NCBI RefSeq assembly: GCF_001579805.1
Contig: NZ_CP014546.1
Span: 1,798,001-1,862,000 of the forward strand
DNA from: Pseudomonas azotoformans
GTDB lineage: Bacteria > Pseudomonadota > Gammaproteobacteria > Pseudomonadales > Pseudomonadaceae
Direction of reading: 5' to 3'
Length of the DNA stretch: 64,000 nt
A model generated the notes under the pieces. That model had not been told where the DNA came from. It made no database searches and saw only the letters and a program-made list of their open reading frames with translations. A program made the position numbers and the translations under genes. Of this stretch, positions 37,465 through 45,888 are shown one piece after another; the first letter of the stretch is position 1; every line of letters begins with the position of its first letter.

Positions 37465-38499
37465 TTAGAGAGCGACAGGCTGCGGCGTCGGAAAACGCCA
37501 TTGGCCACTCAAGATCTCGTCACTCGGCTGATACAGCCGAACCGTGTAGTTCCAACCGGGCGTAGTCGGCAGGCAATTGGCGATCTTTCCGTCACAGCCG
37601 CCGAACTGGATGACAATCGAGCCGTCAGCACTTTTCTGGGCGGTTAAATTGTTCAGCGAATAAGCGTCATACGGGTTTTGCTGGAAGTAGCCGTCTGCGT
37701 TGTAAACGCTGACAGACCAGAAGCTTTTCACCGGAACATCGCCGACCTTGAGTCGGTAAACGGTCTTGCCGTCGTTCGCAGGCATCACGCCGCCGAGGTA
37801 GATGGCGTCCTTGGCCGGGTTGCCGCCCCATCCCGTGGCCGTGCCGATCAGGTGATGAATCGGATTGACCTTGCCCTTGGGACCAAACGACTGGTTGTAG
37901 TCGGGAATCGTCGAGCCCAGCACTTCAAGGGCTTCGCGCACTTTAGCCTGGCTGGCCGGGTCCCACTTCGGTACGACGAACTCCCCAACCTTGGCTTGTT
38001 CGACCGTGATTGCGTCCTGCAGTCCATGCACCTTTTTCAGGTCTTGGCGGTTCGTGGGGTCGAAGAAGGTGCGCACAGCGACAAACACATAACGCGTGCC
38101 CACCGCCTCTTTCGTCAGCGTCCGGCGACCGGCGCCGTAGGTGACGATGGGCACGTAGTGGTCTTCATTGATCACAGCCATCGACATGAACCGCCCCTCG
38201 GCCTCAGGCAAGGCGATCGTGACGGGCCCGGCATCGAGGTCGAACACCGCTGATGAATAGAGTGTGTCCCGATTCATCCGCACCACATTCTGGGCGTCGA
38301 TGGGCACGGCTTCGCGACTATGAACAAAGCGGCCCAAGCTGCCGGTGGCAACCATTTTGCCCAAGTAGAGATCGGACTCGGCACGCGCAAAATTATCCAC
38401 ACCCACCGGTATCGCCGCCTCCGGGGATGACTGAGCGTGCGCACTTCCAAAAGCAGCCAGCGCCAGGGCGAAGAGGCAGGCCGTGGGTGATTGAGACAT
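37465..38499 (-). CDS. DUF1254/DUF1214 secreted protein
   Basis: 344 residues with a signal peptide (GSAHAQSS). The N-terminal DUF1254 part has DNFARAESDLYLGKMV and NRDTLYSSAVFDLDAGPV; the C-terminal DUF1214 part has KSFWSVSVYNADGYF and NPYDAYSLNNLTA. Biochemical function is unknown. First gene of the four-gene envelope/secreted operon; GAGG lies 5 bases upstream of the ATG. Confidence 0.87.
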   Translation of the reverse strand: MSQSPTACLFALALAAFGSAHAQSSPEAAIPVGVDNFARAESDLYLGKMVATGSLGRFVHSREAVPIDAQNVVRMNRDTLYSSAVFDLDAGPVTIALPEAEGRFMSMAVINEDHYVPIVTYGAGRRTLTKEAVGTRYVFVAVRTFFDPTNRQDLKKVHGLQDAITVEQAKVGEFVVPKWDPASQAKVREALEVLGSTIPDYNQSFGPKGKVNPIHHLIGTATGWGGNPAKDAIYLGGVMPANDGKTVYRLKVGDVPVKSFWSVSVYNADGYFQQNPYDAYSLNNLTAQKSADGSIVIQFGGCDGKIANCLPTTPGWNYTVRLYQPSDEILSGQWRFPTPQPVAL

Positions 38500-38646
38500 T
38501 GAAACCTCGAGGTTTTATAAGTTGGCGTTGATTTTTTGACTGTATAAGAACGCCCTGGCGCGAACTTGCCATTTGATGCCAAAAGCTCAGCGAGCGGGCA
38601 CGCGAAGGCCTCCGCTGAGCGGTGCCGGAAGGTTTAAGCGAGGGGG

Positions 38647-39649
38647 TTAACGATCTTGTTTCAAGAGGGCGCGATAGCGCGACGGTGGGCTGCCGGTCCA
38701 GCGCTTGAAGGCACGGGTAAAGTGCGCGGGATCGCTGTAGCCGACCATGTAGGCAATTTCAGTCGCGCTGTACCGGCCGCTGGCAATCAACTGAAGGGCT
38801 TCACTGCGACGTGTCTCGTCACGCAGTGCGTCGAAGTCGATGCCGCAATGTTCCAGGCGTCGTTGCAGCGTTCGCACAGACAGCCCGATCTTTCTGGAAA
38901 TAGTGACGAGCTTGGAGAGTTCCTGATCGGCAATCTGCTGGGCTAGCACGTCGGCCGCTGCCGAGGTCGAGTTCAAGGCTTGGGTGGTTTTCCAGGCGAC
39001 ATCCCGGACAGGCCGCAGGGGGATCTCAAGCAACTCTCGATCAAACTCGATCATGTTGTAGTCGGCGTTCATGACCAGGTTCGGGCCCAGATACTCCTCA
39101 AGCGCCTCGTCGCCTCGCTCTCGCGGGCTCTTCAAATGCACCCGTATGGCGCCAGGCGCACCCGACATGAGCGGCACTTTCCTGAGCACAGCCAGCGTTC
39201 CGAAAATCACCTGCTTGGGGTCTGCGCCATGGTGCCCGGTAAAGTGTTGGATCAACTTTGTCGTACGGCCTTCGGTGACAATCTTGACTTCGCTGCCCTG
39301 GTGCAACAAATCCGTATGCACCGCCGCTGCTGCACAGGCTTGAGCCAAACTGGTGGAACCCAGAATCAACTCGCCCCACAGGCCCGGTTGAGCGCACATC
39401 GGTCAAATGCCCGATCATCGCTCCACCGAAAGGGTCCTGGGCGATGGCAGCCATTTCATTCGCGATATGAAAGCACGCCGCACGCGGCACCCAGGCTTCA
39501 GGGTTTTGGAAGACATGCGGGGAAATGCCAAAACGCCGAAAGAACTCCAACGGCGATACCCCGCGCATGCTCAGGTAGGGCGCGATCTGGCGAAGCGTGC
39601 TGAGCTTGATGGCGGGCGGGGCATTCGTCATGGGGATTGTCTCGGCCAT
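38647..39649 (-). pseudogene. AraC-type regulator interrupted by a frameshift
   Basis: Two overlapping minus-strand frames together make one full-length AraC-type regulator with an arabinose-binding-like N-domain. The first frame starts MAETIPMTNAPPAIK at 39649 and runs cleanly to about 39375 (PFGGAMIGHLTDVRSTG). The protein then continues only in another frame (LWGELILGSTSLAQAC...) to the C-terminal helix-turn-helix pair (QQIADQELSK...RTLQRRLEHCG; YMVGYSDPAHFTRAFKRWTG) ending at 38647. The shift lies at a GC-rich GGGCC run. A real one-base indel or an assembly error are both possible. It is just upstream of the DUF1254 operon it presumably controlled. Confidence 0.8.
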
Positions 39650-40123
39650 GATGTCTTGGACGTTGAGGTGCTTGGAGCAGGGTAGCAGAGGGTGGCGCTG
39701 TTTATGGTTGAGTAAACAGCAGGAATGGGCGGGTGACAAATCGGGGGATCCCTTACGTAGCCCCGGCCCTCTCAGGGTGGGGCTCTTCAGGTGGGGGTTA
39801 CTGCCTCGTAGTGCCGGTTGACTCCAACACCTTCACCACACATCAATCACCGCCTTGCTCATCTCCTGCAGGTAATGCGACGCCCAGGCATACGGGTCTA
39901 GGGGCGCTTGGTGCGCCTGCATCTTGCCGGGCTCTCAGGCCCGATCGCTGAATTGGCAGCGATGGAAGGGAGGGGAGCGTGGTGGAACGGGGGGGCAATC
40001 GGGGATGCTGATGGGATGGGTGCGAAAAAAAGCAGGGTAGTGTTTTGAGCGTGGACGTTTAGTGGGCATTTTCAGGAAACGACGCCCAGAGTTTCTCGCG
40101 TTTTCCAAACCCCAGAAACCACA
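39650..40123. other. gene-poor region left of the island
   Basis: No credible gene. A minus-strand 29-codon frame at 39833-39922, ending LDPYAWASHYLQEMSKAVIDVW, looks like the tail or remnant of a larger gene but has no ribosome site or partner. The remaining sequence holds only short GC-rich repeats (GGCCCTCTCAGGG-like). Confidence 0.4.
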
Positions 40124-40144
40124 AAGCCCCGCATTGCGGGGCTT
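40124..40144 (-). terminator. hairpin, probably the original tRNA-Thr terminator
   Basis: Perfect 9-base stem AAGCCCCGC/GCGGGGCTT with a 3-base loop; on the minus strand it is followed by TTTGT. It lies 12 bases past the left att copy, where the tRNA-Thr transcript would have ended before the island inserted. Confidence 0.6.
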
Positions 40145-40156
40145 CGAGATATGGTG

Positions 40157-40173
40157 CGGCACCAGGAGTCGAA
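40157..40173. repeat. left attachment-site copy
   Basis: CGGCACCAGGAGTCGAA, identical to the right copy at 51238-51254. Just to its left the sequence reads TGGTG then CGGCACC, one base short of the TGGTGCCGGCACC of the intact tRNA, so this copy could not form a complete tRNA acceptor stem. Confidence 0.85.
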
Positions 40174-40361
40174 TTAAACACATAAATTATTGATAAATAT
40201 TAATTTTTATTTTTTTAATCACATCGTCTACCTCTATTACTACCCTGATAGGGAGCAAAAAACATCGCTGTTACTACGGGTGGGTGAATCTCTGCGACGT
40301 TTCTTTGCGTCCTGTCACTGACCCTATTTCATCCAGCAAAAAAAAGTACAAGAGAAGGATC

Positions 40362-40408
40362 TTGTGAATTCTTAAAATGGTGGTAAGATTTTCTTACTAG
40401 CGGTAAGA
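40362..40408 (+). promoter_or_regulatory. promoter and probable XRE operator of the island operon
   Basis: TTGTGA (40362-40367) and TAAGAT (40384-40389) with a 16-base spacer form the promoter. The -10 lies inside an inverted repeat GTAAGA-TTT-TCTTAC (40383-40397). A third half-site, GTAAGA at 40403-40408, lies exactly 20 bases from the first. This layout suits repression by the XRE protein two genes into the operon. Confidence 0.6.
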
Positions 40409-40426
40409 ATTTTAGGGAGATTCTGT

Positions 40427-40741
40427 ATGAATGCTGACTTTGTGCGGGAAAAGCTCGTAGAGGTCCTCCAGCTCATCCAAGCCACAAGCGGGCTTGATTG
40501 TCCAAAGCTGGAAGGTACGACGAAGCCAACGGAAGCACTAGCTGAGTTTGACAGTAAAATCTGGCCTGTCGCTATCGGCATACTTGCATCGAAGCTTGAT
40601 ATTTCGATTGCCGATGACGTAAATATTTTCGCCCAGGAGAAAAGTTGTATCGCTCTGACTATAGATGAAACTGTGGCAGTAGTGATGAAGCTTGCTGAGG
40701 AGCAGTCTGGAGAGACTGTTAAGCAGGTTAAATTGAAATGA
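40427..40741 (+). CDS. acyl-carrier-protein-like protein
   Basis: 104 residues. Residues 41-64 follow the carrier-protein pattern: FDSK with the candidate phosphopantetheine Ser43, then helix II (IWPVAIGILASKLD) and IADD at the distance found in ACPs. A final helix (TIDETVAVVMKLAEEQ) completes the three-helix layout. The overall sequence is divergent from fatty-acid AcpP. AGGGAG precedes the ATG. It is the first gene of the island operon, which also encodes a holo-ACP synthase, so loading with phosphopantetheine is likely. What it carries is unknown. It overlaps the XRE gene by four bases. Confidence 0.65.
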   Translation: MNADFVREKLVEVLQLIQATSGLDCPKLEGTTKPTEALAEFDSKIWPVAIGILASKLDISIADDVNIFAQEKSCIALTIDETVAVVMKLAEEQSGETVKQVKLK

Positions 40742-41100
40742 TGGATACACAGCAGTCAAAGCGCGCTCTAATCGCAGATCGATTGCGGGAAGCCAGAAAA
40801 ATGGCTGGCTTGTCGCAAGGGCAAGTCGCCAAATTGCTTAATATGCACAGGCCAACTGTATCTGAGATTGAAGCAGGTAATCGTAAGGTGTCTGCAGAAG
40901 AGTTAGGAGCGTTCGCAGAAACCTATGATGTCACTGTTCCGTGGCTGATGGGGGAGACACCTGAGCAGTTAGACATTGATGATCCTCGCCTGCAGCTCGC
41001 GGCAAGAGAACTGAGCAAACTTAAATCTGAGGATTTAGATAAATTGCTTAGGCTTTTAGCTTCGATGAGGGATTCAAATGATAAAACGGGAGACGCCTGA
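40738..41100 (+). CDS. XRE-family helix-turn-helix repressor
   Basis: 120 residues (ATGATG start; the second ATG may be used). A helix-turn-helix spans about residues 14-70 (LREARKMAGLSQGQVAKLLN... PTVSEIEAGNRKVS), followed by a short C-terminal helix. No catalytic or ligand domain. It overlaps the ACP gene and shares one base with the ImmA gene (TGATG). It probably binds the GTAAGA repeats at the operon promoter and is the target of the ImmA-like peptidase. Confidence 0.92.
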   Translation: MMDTQQSKRALIADRLREARKMAGLSQGQVAKLLNMHRPTVSEIEAGNRKVSAEELGAFAETYDVTVPWLMGETPEQLDIDDPRLQLAARELSKLKSEDLDKLLRLLASMRDSNDKTGDA

Positions 41101-41987
41101 TGAGTGCAGAGACAGGGCAAAAATCGTCTACCGTCCAGGCATTGGCAATGAAAGGCATGCAGGCATCAATTACTGCGAGAACTAAAGCAGGAATCGACCT
41201 AAAAAGTCCAATATGCATATATGACCTTTGTGAAAAATTAAAAGTAATAGTGCGTTTCAATGACATAAACATGGAGGGCATGTACGACCGAGAGCCAAAG
41301 CCGAGAATTCACCTCTCATCCTTGAGGCCTTTGGCTCGCAGAGCTTTTACATGTGCGCATGAGCTTGGGCACCATATCTTTGGACACGGCTCAACGATAG
41401 ACGAACTTAATGATAGCCAGTTGAGTAGTGCAAGCCGTCCACCAGAAGAAGTACTTGCAGATGCGTTCGGAGCATTTGTTCTAATGCCGACACTGGGGGT
41501 AAAAGAAGCATTTCATTTAAGAAACTTAGATCCTAATAAAGCTAGTCCTTTGGAGCTTTTTGCCATCGCATGTAGTTTTGGGGTGGGGCAAGCAACGCTT
41601 GTCAATCACTTAGCTTATGCGCTGAAACTGATAAACCCGGTTCGACGAGATCAATTGGGAAAAGTTACTCCTAAAGCAATCAGATCAGAAATACTGGGCG
41701 AAGTAGTATCTGAGCCCCTTACAATCGTGGATCACCATTGGCTTTCCCCGACGCTCGACATGGAAGAGGGCGCACTCGTTTTGTTACCGGCTGGCGTCGC
41801 ATTAGATATCACCGTATTGATGCCAGAGAAGGAGCTTGCGAGTGGTAGGCTATTCAGAGCAACGAAAACTGGTATCACGAGAGTAGTACTACCGGGTACA
41901 TCTTGGGCGCTTTATGTAAGGGTCTCTCGCAAAAGATATGTTGGCTTAGCTCGGTTTCGCCATTTGGAGGATGCATCTGATGACTAA
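41100..41987 (+). CDS. ImmA/IrrE-family metallopeptidase
   Basis: 295 residues. Zinc-peptidase motif HELGH at 87-91 within FTCAHELGHHIFGHGS, in the Peptidase_M78 (DUF955) domain; the downstream Glu is likely in EEVLADAFGAFVLMP. The C-terminal third (about 190-295) is a separate beta-rich domain of unknown role that may sense the inducing signal. ImmA in ICEBs1 and IrrE in Deinococcus cleave their partner repressor on DNA damage. The XRE gene just upstream is the obvious substrate. GGGAG lies 7 bases before the ATG. Confidence 0.9.
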   Translation: MSAETGQKSSTVQALAMKGMQASITARTKAGIDLKSPICIYDLCEKLKVIVRFNDINMEGMYDREPKPRIHLSSLRPLARRAFTCAHELGHHIFGHGSTIDELNDSQLSSASRPPEEVLADAFGAFVLMPTLGVKEAFHLRNLDPNKASPLELFAIACSFGVGQATLVNHLAYALKLINPVRRDQLGKVTPKAIRSEILGEVVSEPLTIVDHHWLSPTLDMEEGALVLLPAGVALDITVLMPEKELASGRLFRATKTGITRVVLPGTSWALYVRVSRKRYVGLARFRHLEDASDD

Positions 41988-42822
41988 ACGAATTGCTGTT
42001 GTGGACGGACCATTGCTGATAAATGAGGATAGCCTTTCAAAGGCTTGGGCCAAGGCTATCTTGCATGTAATTGGGCATACCGGTCATGAGATCGCACCTT
42101 TAGTACTAAGCTTCACTGGTTTCGATGAGACAGGTAAAGCGAACGAGCATGCTGGCGTGAGAGCTGCCCTGGATCAATTGTTGAGCGCAAATGATCACAG
42201 ATCTGTGTCTGATGTAGCTCATACTATTTTTCCACAGCGTATTTGGCAAATCGCACAGGGCAATCGAGCCTATTTTTACTCGTTGTATCAAGATGTGTTC
42301 CCCAGGTATCGAGCGATGAATGCAAAGGGGAATCGACGCGGTCTGTATTTTGAACGACTTATAGATTACAAACGCGGTCCAAATGACGGCAATCAGTTGG
42401 AATGGATACTCTCTCAGTATAATGGCAGAGCTGGAGTGAGGAGGTCGATGTTTCAAGCCAGCATATTCGATCCTGAGAGAGACCATATAGCGGATGCACA
42501 GCTTCAGTTTCCATGCATGCAACAAATCAGCTTTGAGCCTACTAAAGATGGATTGGTTGTAAATGCTTTCTATGCAACGCAGCAGTTATTTGTCAAGGCG
42601 TATGGCAACTATTTGGGGATTGCTCAGCTAGGTGCGTTTATGGCCAATGAAATGAACATGAAGTTGAGCCGAGTAAATGTCATTGTTGGTGTGGCTAAGC
42701 TCGAGAGAATAACAAAGACCAATGAAGCGTTAGATCCGTTAATAGCGGAATGTAAGAAATGTATTGAGGGCGAACTATTAGAGTCTGATGTGAGAGCTTC
42801 TGAAGTCGGGGCTGTGGCGTGA
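41980..42822 (+). CDS. divergent thymidylate-synthase-family protein
   Basis: 280 residues from the ATG at 41980, which has GGAGG 9 bases upstream (an ATG at 41971 is too close to it). The C-terminal half aligns by eye with the thymidylate synthase core. FPCMQQISF has the nucleophile Cys179 where TS has PCHxxxQF, YATQQLFVKAYGN has Asn210 at the PFN Asn position, and a helix (LGAFMANEMNMK) then leads to VIVGVAKLE in place of GDxHLY. The His after the Cys and the phosphate-binding QRS motif are lost. It is probably a pyrimidine methylase or hydroxymethylase-like enzyme on an altered substrate. It overlaps the ImmA gene by 8 bases. Confidence 0.7.
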   Translation: MTKRIAVVDGPLLINEDSLSKAWAKAILHVIGHTGHEIAPLVLSFTGFDETGKANEHAGVRAALDQLLSANDHRSVSDVAHTIFPQRIWQIAQGNRAYFYSLYQDVFPRYRAMNAKGNRRGLYFERLIDYKRGPNDGNQLEWILSQYNGRAGVRRSMFQASIFDPERDHIADAQLQFPCMQQISFEPTKDGLVVNAFYATQQLFVKAYGNYLGIAQLGAFMANEMNMKLSRVNVIVGVAKLERITKTNEALDPLIAECKKCIEGELLESDVRASEVGAVA

Positions 42823-43952
42823 AGAGGGGTGAAAATGTTCGGTTGGACTTCGGTTCGGAAAAAGAAGCTAGTATTTCTGTACCGTCGAAAAAAGTGATTT
42901 CTCATCTGCTACCAATAAAAATAACAGAGGCATATGATACATATTGGAAATTCGCAGTTGAAAGACAGAATATTTTCTTTCGACGTCTAGAAAGTAGCCC
43001 CAAACCTTGGACAGTAGACCCCATTTTATCTGTTCATAAATTTACCAATGCGTATCGTGCATCCGATAGAGTAAGTCAATATTTAATAAGAAACGTTATC
43101 TATAGAAAGGATCTTCCGAGTTCTGTAAATGAAGTTTTTTTCAGGGTAATGCTTTTTAAGATTTTTAACAAAATTGAAACGTGGCAGCTCTTAGAAAATG
43201 CCTTTGGTTTGATAACGTATGAGGATTATAGTTTTAATTCTTACGACCGTATTTTGAGTCAGGCAATGGCTTCTGGGAGGCGCATATATTCGGCCGCATA
43301 TATTATGCCTCCGGGAAGTTCGGCTTTTGGGCATTCGGCGAAACATCAGAATCACCTGAAGCTATTGGAAATGATGATGTCCGATGAGTTGGCAAGTAAA
43401 CTTGCGAGCTTACACAAAATGCAGCCAGCCTTCGAACTTTTTAAAAGCTACCCTACGATTGGGGATTTTCTTGCCTATCAGTTTGTTACGGATGTCAACT
43501 ACAGCGAAATAACTGATTTTACAGAAATGGATTTTGTTATACCTGGCCCCGGCGCCCGAGACGGATTACGGAAGTGTTTTGAATACACGGCAGGACTCAA
43601 TGAGGCTGAGTTGATCCGGCTAATGGTTGATAATCAAGAGCTTGAGTTTGAAAGATTGGGTCTAGAGTTCAATTCTTTATGGGGAAGGAGATTGCAGTTA
43701 ATTGATTGTCAGAACCTTTTTTGTGAAGTGGATAAGTATTCTAGAGTTGCTCATCCAGATATAAGTGGGATATCGGGGAGGACTAAAATTAAGCAGAAAT
43801 TTACTCCAACAGGCCCCATAGAGTTTCCTTGGTACCCTCCAAAATGGAAGTTGAACAACAAGATTGCTGAAGATGCTGTGGCTCGCCACGGGGTCGATAT
43901 TAAAGAGCTGTCTGAAGATGAAGAGTTTCGCCAGACCAAAATGATACTATAG
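42819..43952 (+). CDS. DNA-base-hypermodification protein (5-hmdU kinase helical domain family)
   Basis: 377 residues, starting at GTG within a GTGA overlap with the TS-like gene. Its sequence resembles the all-helical 5-hmdU DNA kinase/aGPT-pyrophosphorylase family of hypermodifying phages. Residues 40-90 (YWKFAVERQNIFFRRLES; FTNAYRASDRVSQYLIRN) and the central SYPTIGDFLAYQFVTDVNYS and FVIPGPGARDGLRKCF blocks fit that family as I know it. There is no P-loop, so it is the helical part alone. In phages this family acts with TS-like hydroxymethylases on 5-hydroxymethyl-dU. Identification is from memory of the family pattern. Confidence 0.7.
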   Translation: MKRGENVRLDFGSEKEASISVPSKKVISHLLPIKITEAYDTYWKFAVERQNIFFRRLESSPKPWTVDPILSVHKFTNAYRASDRVSQYLIRNVIYRKDLPSSVNEVFFRVMLFKIFNKIETWQLLENAFGLITYEDYSFNSYDRILSQAMASGRRIYSAAYIMPPGSSAFGHSAKHQNHLKLLEMMMSDELASKLASLHKMQPAFELFKSYPTIGDFLAYQFVTDVNYSEITDFTEMDFVIPGPGARDGLRKCFEYTAGLNEAELIRLMVDNQELEFERLGLEFNSLWGRRLQLIDCQNLFCEVDKYSRVAHPDISGISGRTKIKQKFTPTGPIEFPWYPPKWKLNNKIAEDAVARHGVDIKELSEDEEFRQTKMIL

Positions 43953-43961
43953 GAGCGTTTT

Positions 43962-44849
43962 ATGGAACTTAATGCTTATCAGCAACAAGCGCAATTCACT
44001 GATCAAGTAGCTCTGCGAGGTAACAGCGCACTTGATTCGAATGTTATTGTACCGCTTCTCGGTCTTGCCGGTGAGACTGGTGAGTTATTAAGTGAATATA
44101 AAAAGCACCTACGGGATGGTAAGTCACACTTGTTATTCAAGGATCGGGTAGCTGAGGAACTGGGTGACTTACTTTGGTATGTTGCAAACGTCGCAGAAAA
44201 ATTTGATCTTAAACTCGAAGAAATTGCTCAAAAAAACCTGCACAAAACTTTGGGCCGCTGGGGGGCACCAGGCTCACTTTTGACTAATTTTGATTCTGGG
44301 TATGAACATGGTGAAAGCTTTCCTAGAAAGTTTGAAGTCGAACTTCGCGAAGTCTCCGCTGAGGGGGGCACTAAGATTCGTACTTTTATTGATGGGGTCA
44401 AGATTGGCGATGATTTGACTGATAATGCTGATGACGCTGACGGATATAGATTTCATGATGTCTTTCATTTGAGTTATGTTGCGATTCTTGGATGGTCTCC
44501 CGTGATTCGTAAGCTACTTGGACGGAAACGGAAGAGTATTTCGAAAGTAGATGAAGTGCAAGATGGCGGGCGGGCTCAGGTTATTGATGAGGCCGTTGCT
44601 GCGTTGGTTTTCGATTATGCTAAGGAACATAATTGGCTTGAAGGTGTGGGTGATATTGACTACAAGTTACTTCGCACTATTAAAGGTATTACTTCTCTGT
44701 TGGAAGTAAAACAACGGACGATGGGAGAGTGGCAGAGAGCCATTTTAACTGGGTTTGATGTTTGGAGAAAGGTTTTGGCTAACTCCGGAGGCTTGATTGT
44801 TGTGGATCTAGATAGTAAGTTGCTGAGCTACGTTGAGGCTGATGAGTGA
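43962..44849 (+). CDS. MazG-like nucleoside triphosphate pyrophosphohydrolase
   Basis: 295 residues. The N-terminal MazG fold has LGLAGETGELLSEY (Glu38, Glu41) and EELGDLLW (Glu66, Asp69), the metal-binding EXXE and EXXD pair. The C-terminal 150 residues (RFHDVFHLSYVAILGWSPV onward) form a second helical domain, possibly a divergent MazG copy. Such enzymes hydrolyse dNTPs or modified NTPs to monophosphates. AGGAG precedes the ATG, 10 bases after the previous stop. Confidence 0.85.
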   Translation: MELNAYQQQAQFTDQVALRGNSALDSNVIVPLLGLAGETGELLSEYKKHLRDGKSHLLFKDRVAEELGDLLWYVANVAEKFDLKLEEIAQKNLHKTLGRWGAPGSLLTNFDSGYEHGESFPRKFEVELREVSAEGGTKIRTFIDGVKIGDDLTDNADDADGYRFHDVFHLSYVAILGWSPVIRKLLGRKRKSISKVDEVQDGGRAQVIDEAVAALVFDYAKEHNWLEGVGDIDYKLLRTIKGITSLLEVKQRTMGEWQRAILTGFDVWRKVLANSGGLIVVDLDSKLLSYVEADE

Positions 44850-44882
44850 TTGATTGTTAATTCGAATTCAAAGGAGTGTCCG

Positions 44883-45293
44883 ATGAAGATGCCAATGGCG
44901 GCAGGTTATCTAAAAGGTCACGGTGTCGATATTGTAGACATTGATCGTTTTTCAGTATTGCTAAATGTTGAATTCGAACCTTTTCTTAGTCGATATTTTA
45001 CAAGTGTTGAGTTGAATTCGATAATTGGAAGCTCTTCTGGTTTAGAGAAATTGGCTGGAAAATTTGCTGTAAAGGAATCCGTATTAAAAGCTCTGGGAGT
45101 GGGGTGGGGTAATGGAATCTCATTCGTCGATGTCGAAGTTTATAATCACGACAGCGGCGCTCCCGCCGTCAGGCTTTTCAGGCGGTTAGCGGAGCTAGAG
45201 ACTGAAATGAATATCACGGGATGGCTCGTAAGCTGTACTCATACAAGGACTATCTCTATGGCTAGTGTTGTAGCTGTAGGAGCCAATCCTTAG
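44883..45293 (+). CDS. holo-ACP synthase (AcpS-type phosphopantetheinyl transferase)
   Basis: 136 residues from the ATG at 44883 (AAGGAG at 7 bases; a longer frame from 44850 has only a TTG start). AcpS signatures are intact: GVDIVDIDRF at about 14-23 with the Mg-binding Asp, and LAGKFAVKESVLKALGVG around residue 60, plus SCTHTRTISMASVVA near the end. It transfers the 4'-phosphopantetheine arm of CoA to a carrier Ser. The only carrier protein in the operon is the ACP-like first gene. It is far from fatty-acid synthesis genes and is divergent from housekeeping AcpS, so it is probably dedicated. It converges on the minus-strand pair 34 bases on. Confidence 0.88.
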   Translation: MKMPMAAGYLKGHGVDIVDIDRFSVLLNVEFEPFLSRYFTSVELNSIIGSSSGLEKLAGKFAVKESVLKALGVGWGNGISFVDVEVYNHDSGAPAVRLFRRLAELETEMNITGWLVSCTHTRTISMASVVAVGANP

Positions 45294-45327
45294 TATGGAT
45301 TTGAATTATCTTAATGCTATGTGTGAT

Positions 45328-45888
45328 TTATATTATTCGAGTCGGCGATTTCAGATATTGCTGGGTATTTTTACTCCAACGTAGTGCGGCATATCCAGCT
45401 ATTAGGCGGTGCCCTATCCAGCGAGTATCAACTATTGAGATAGTCCCTGGAGCGCTGGCAAGGAGTAATAACCCCATAAATTTTATCCACTCGTCATGGG
45501 TGAGTAACTTTTCGCCATATCCGTGATATGAACGACCACTTTCATAGATGTTAAATTTTAGATTTGAGTGTTTTTCAATCCAACTCAAGTTCTCTTCGGA
45601 TGGTTTGGTTGGTTGTGAAAAGTCGATCATTGGTATATGTAATTTTTTGTTCTTATTTATTAGTTCTGAGTGTAATGCTAGCTCGGAGTCGCTAGGTAAA
45701 GCTTCTAGTTGTTTATTGAGCCAAGCTGGTGTTAAATCTTTAGCTCTAATGGGGATTATTATGCGCGCATCGTCTACCTGCTGTGGGCAATACTGATAAA
45801 TTGACACGTGTGCGGTCCACTCCCCCTTCAGTTCATTAAGCCAAAGGGGTGTCATTTCAATTGGATGCGACTCCAAGATGGAACTCAT
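45328..45888 (-). CDS. small archaeo-eukaryotic-primase-like protein
   Basis: 186 residues. HIPMIDFSQP (Asp89) resembles the first acidic motif of AEP primases, and SGRSYHGYGE (His122) the SxH motif. VDTRWIGHRLIAGYAALRWS (Asp154, Arg156) resembles the third motif region. The protein is shorter than replicative primases and lacks a zinc motif. Whether it polymerises, binds nucleotides or only senses them is open. It is the second gene of an operon with the dGTPase, overlapping by four bases (ATGA). Identification is by motif only. Confidence 0.5.
   Translation of the reverse strand: MSSILESHPIEMTPLWLNELKGEWTAHVSIYQYCPQQVDDARIIIPIRAKDLTPAWLNKQLEALPSDSELALHSELINKNKKLHIPMIDFSQPTKPSEENLSWIEKHSNLKFNIYESGRSYHGYGEKLLTHDEWIKFMGLLLLASAPGTISIVDTRWIGHRLIAGYAALRWSKNTQQYLKSPTRII

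Noticed and set aside
39935..40183. Minus-strand 82-codon frame across the left att copy
   Set aside because: It reads through the tRNA remnant and the terminator; composition and lack of a ribosome site mark it as chance.
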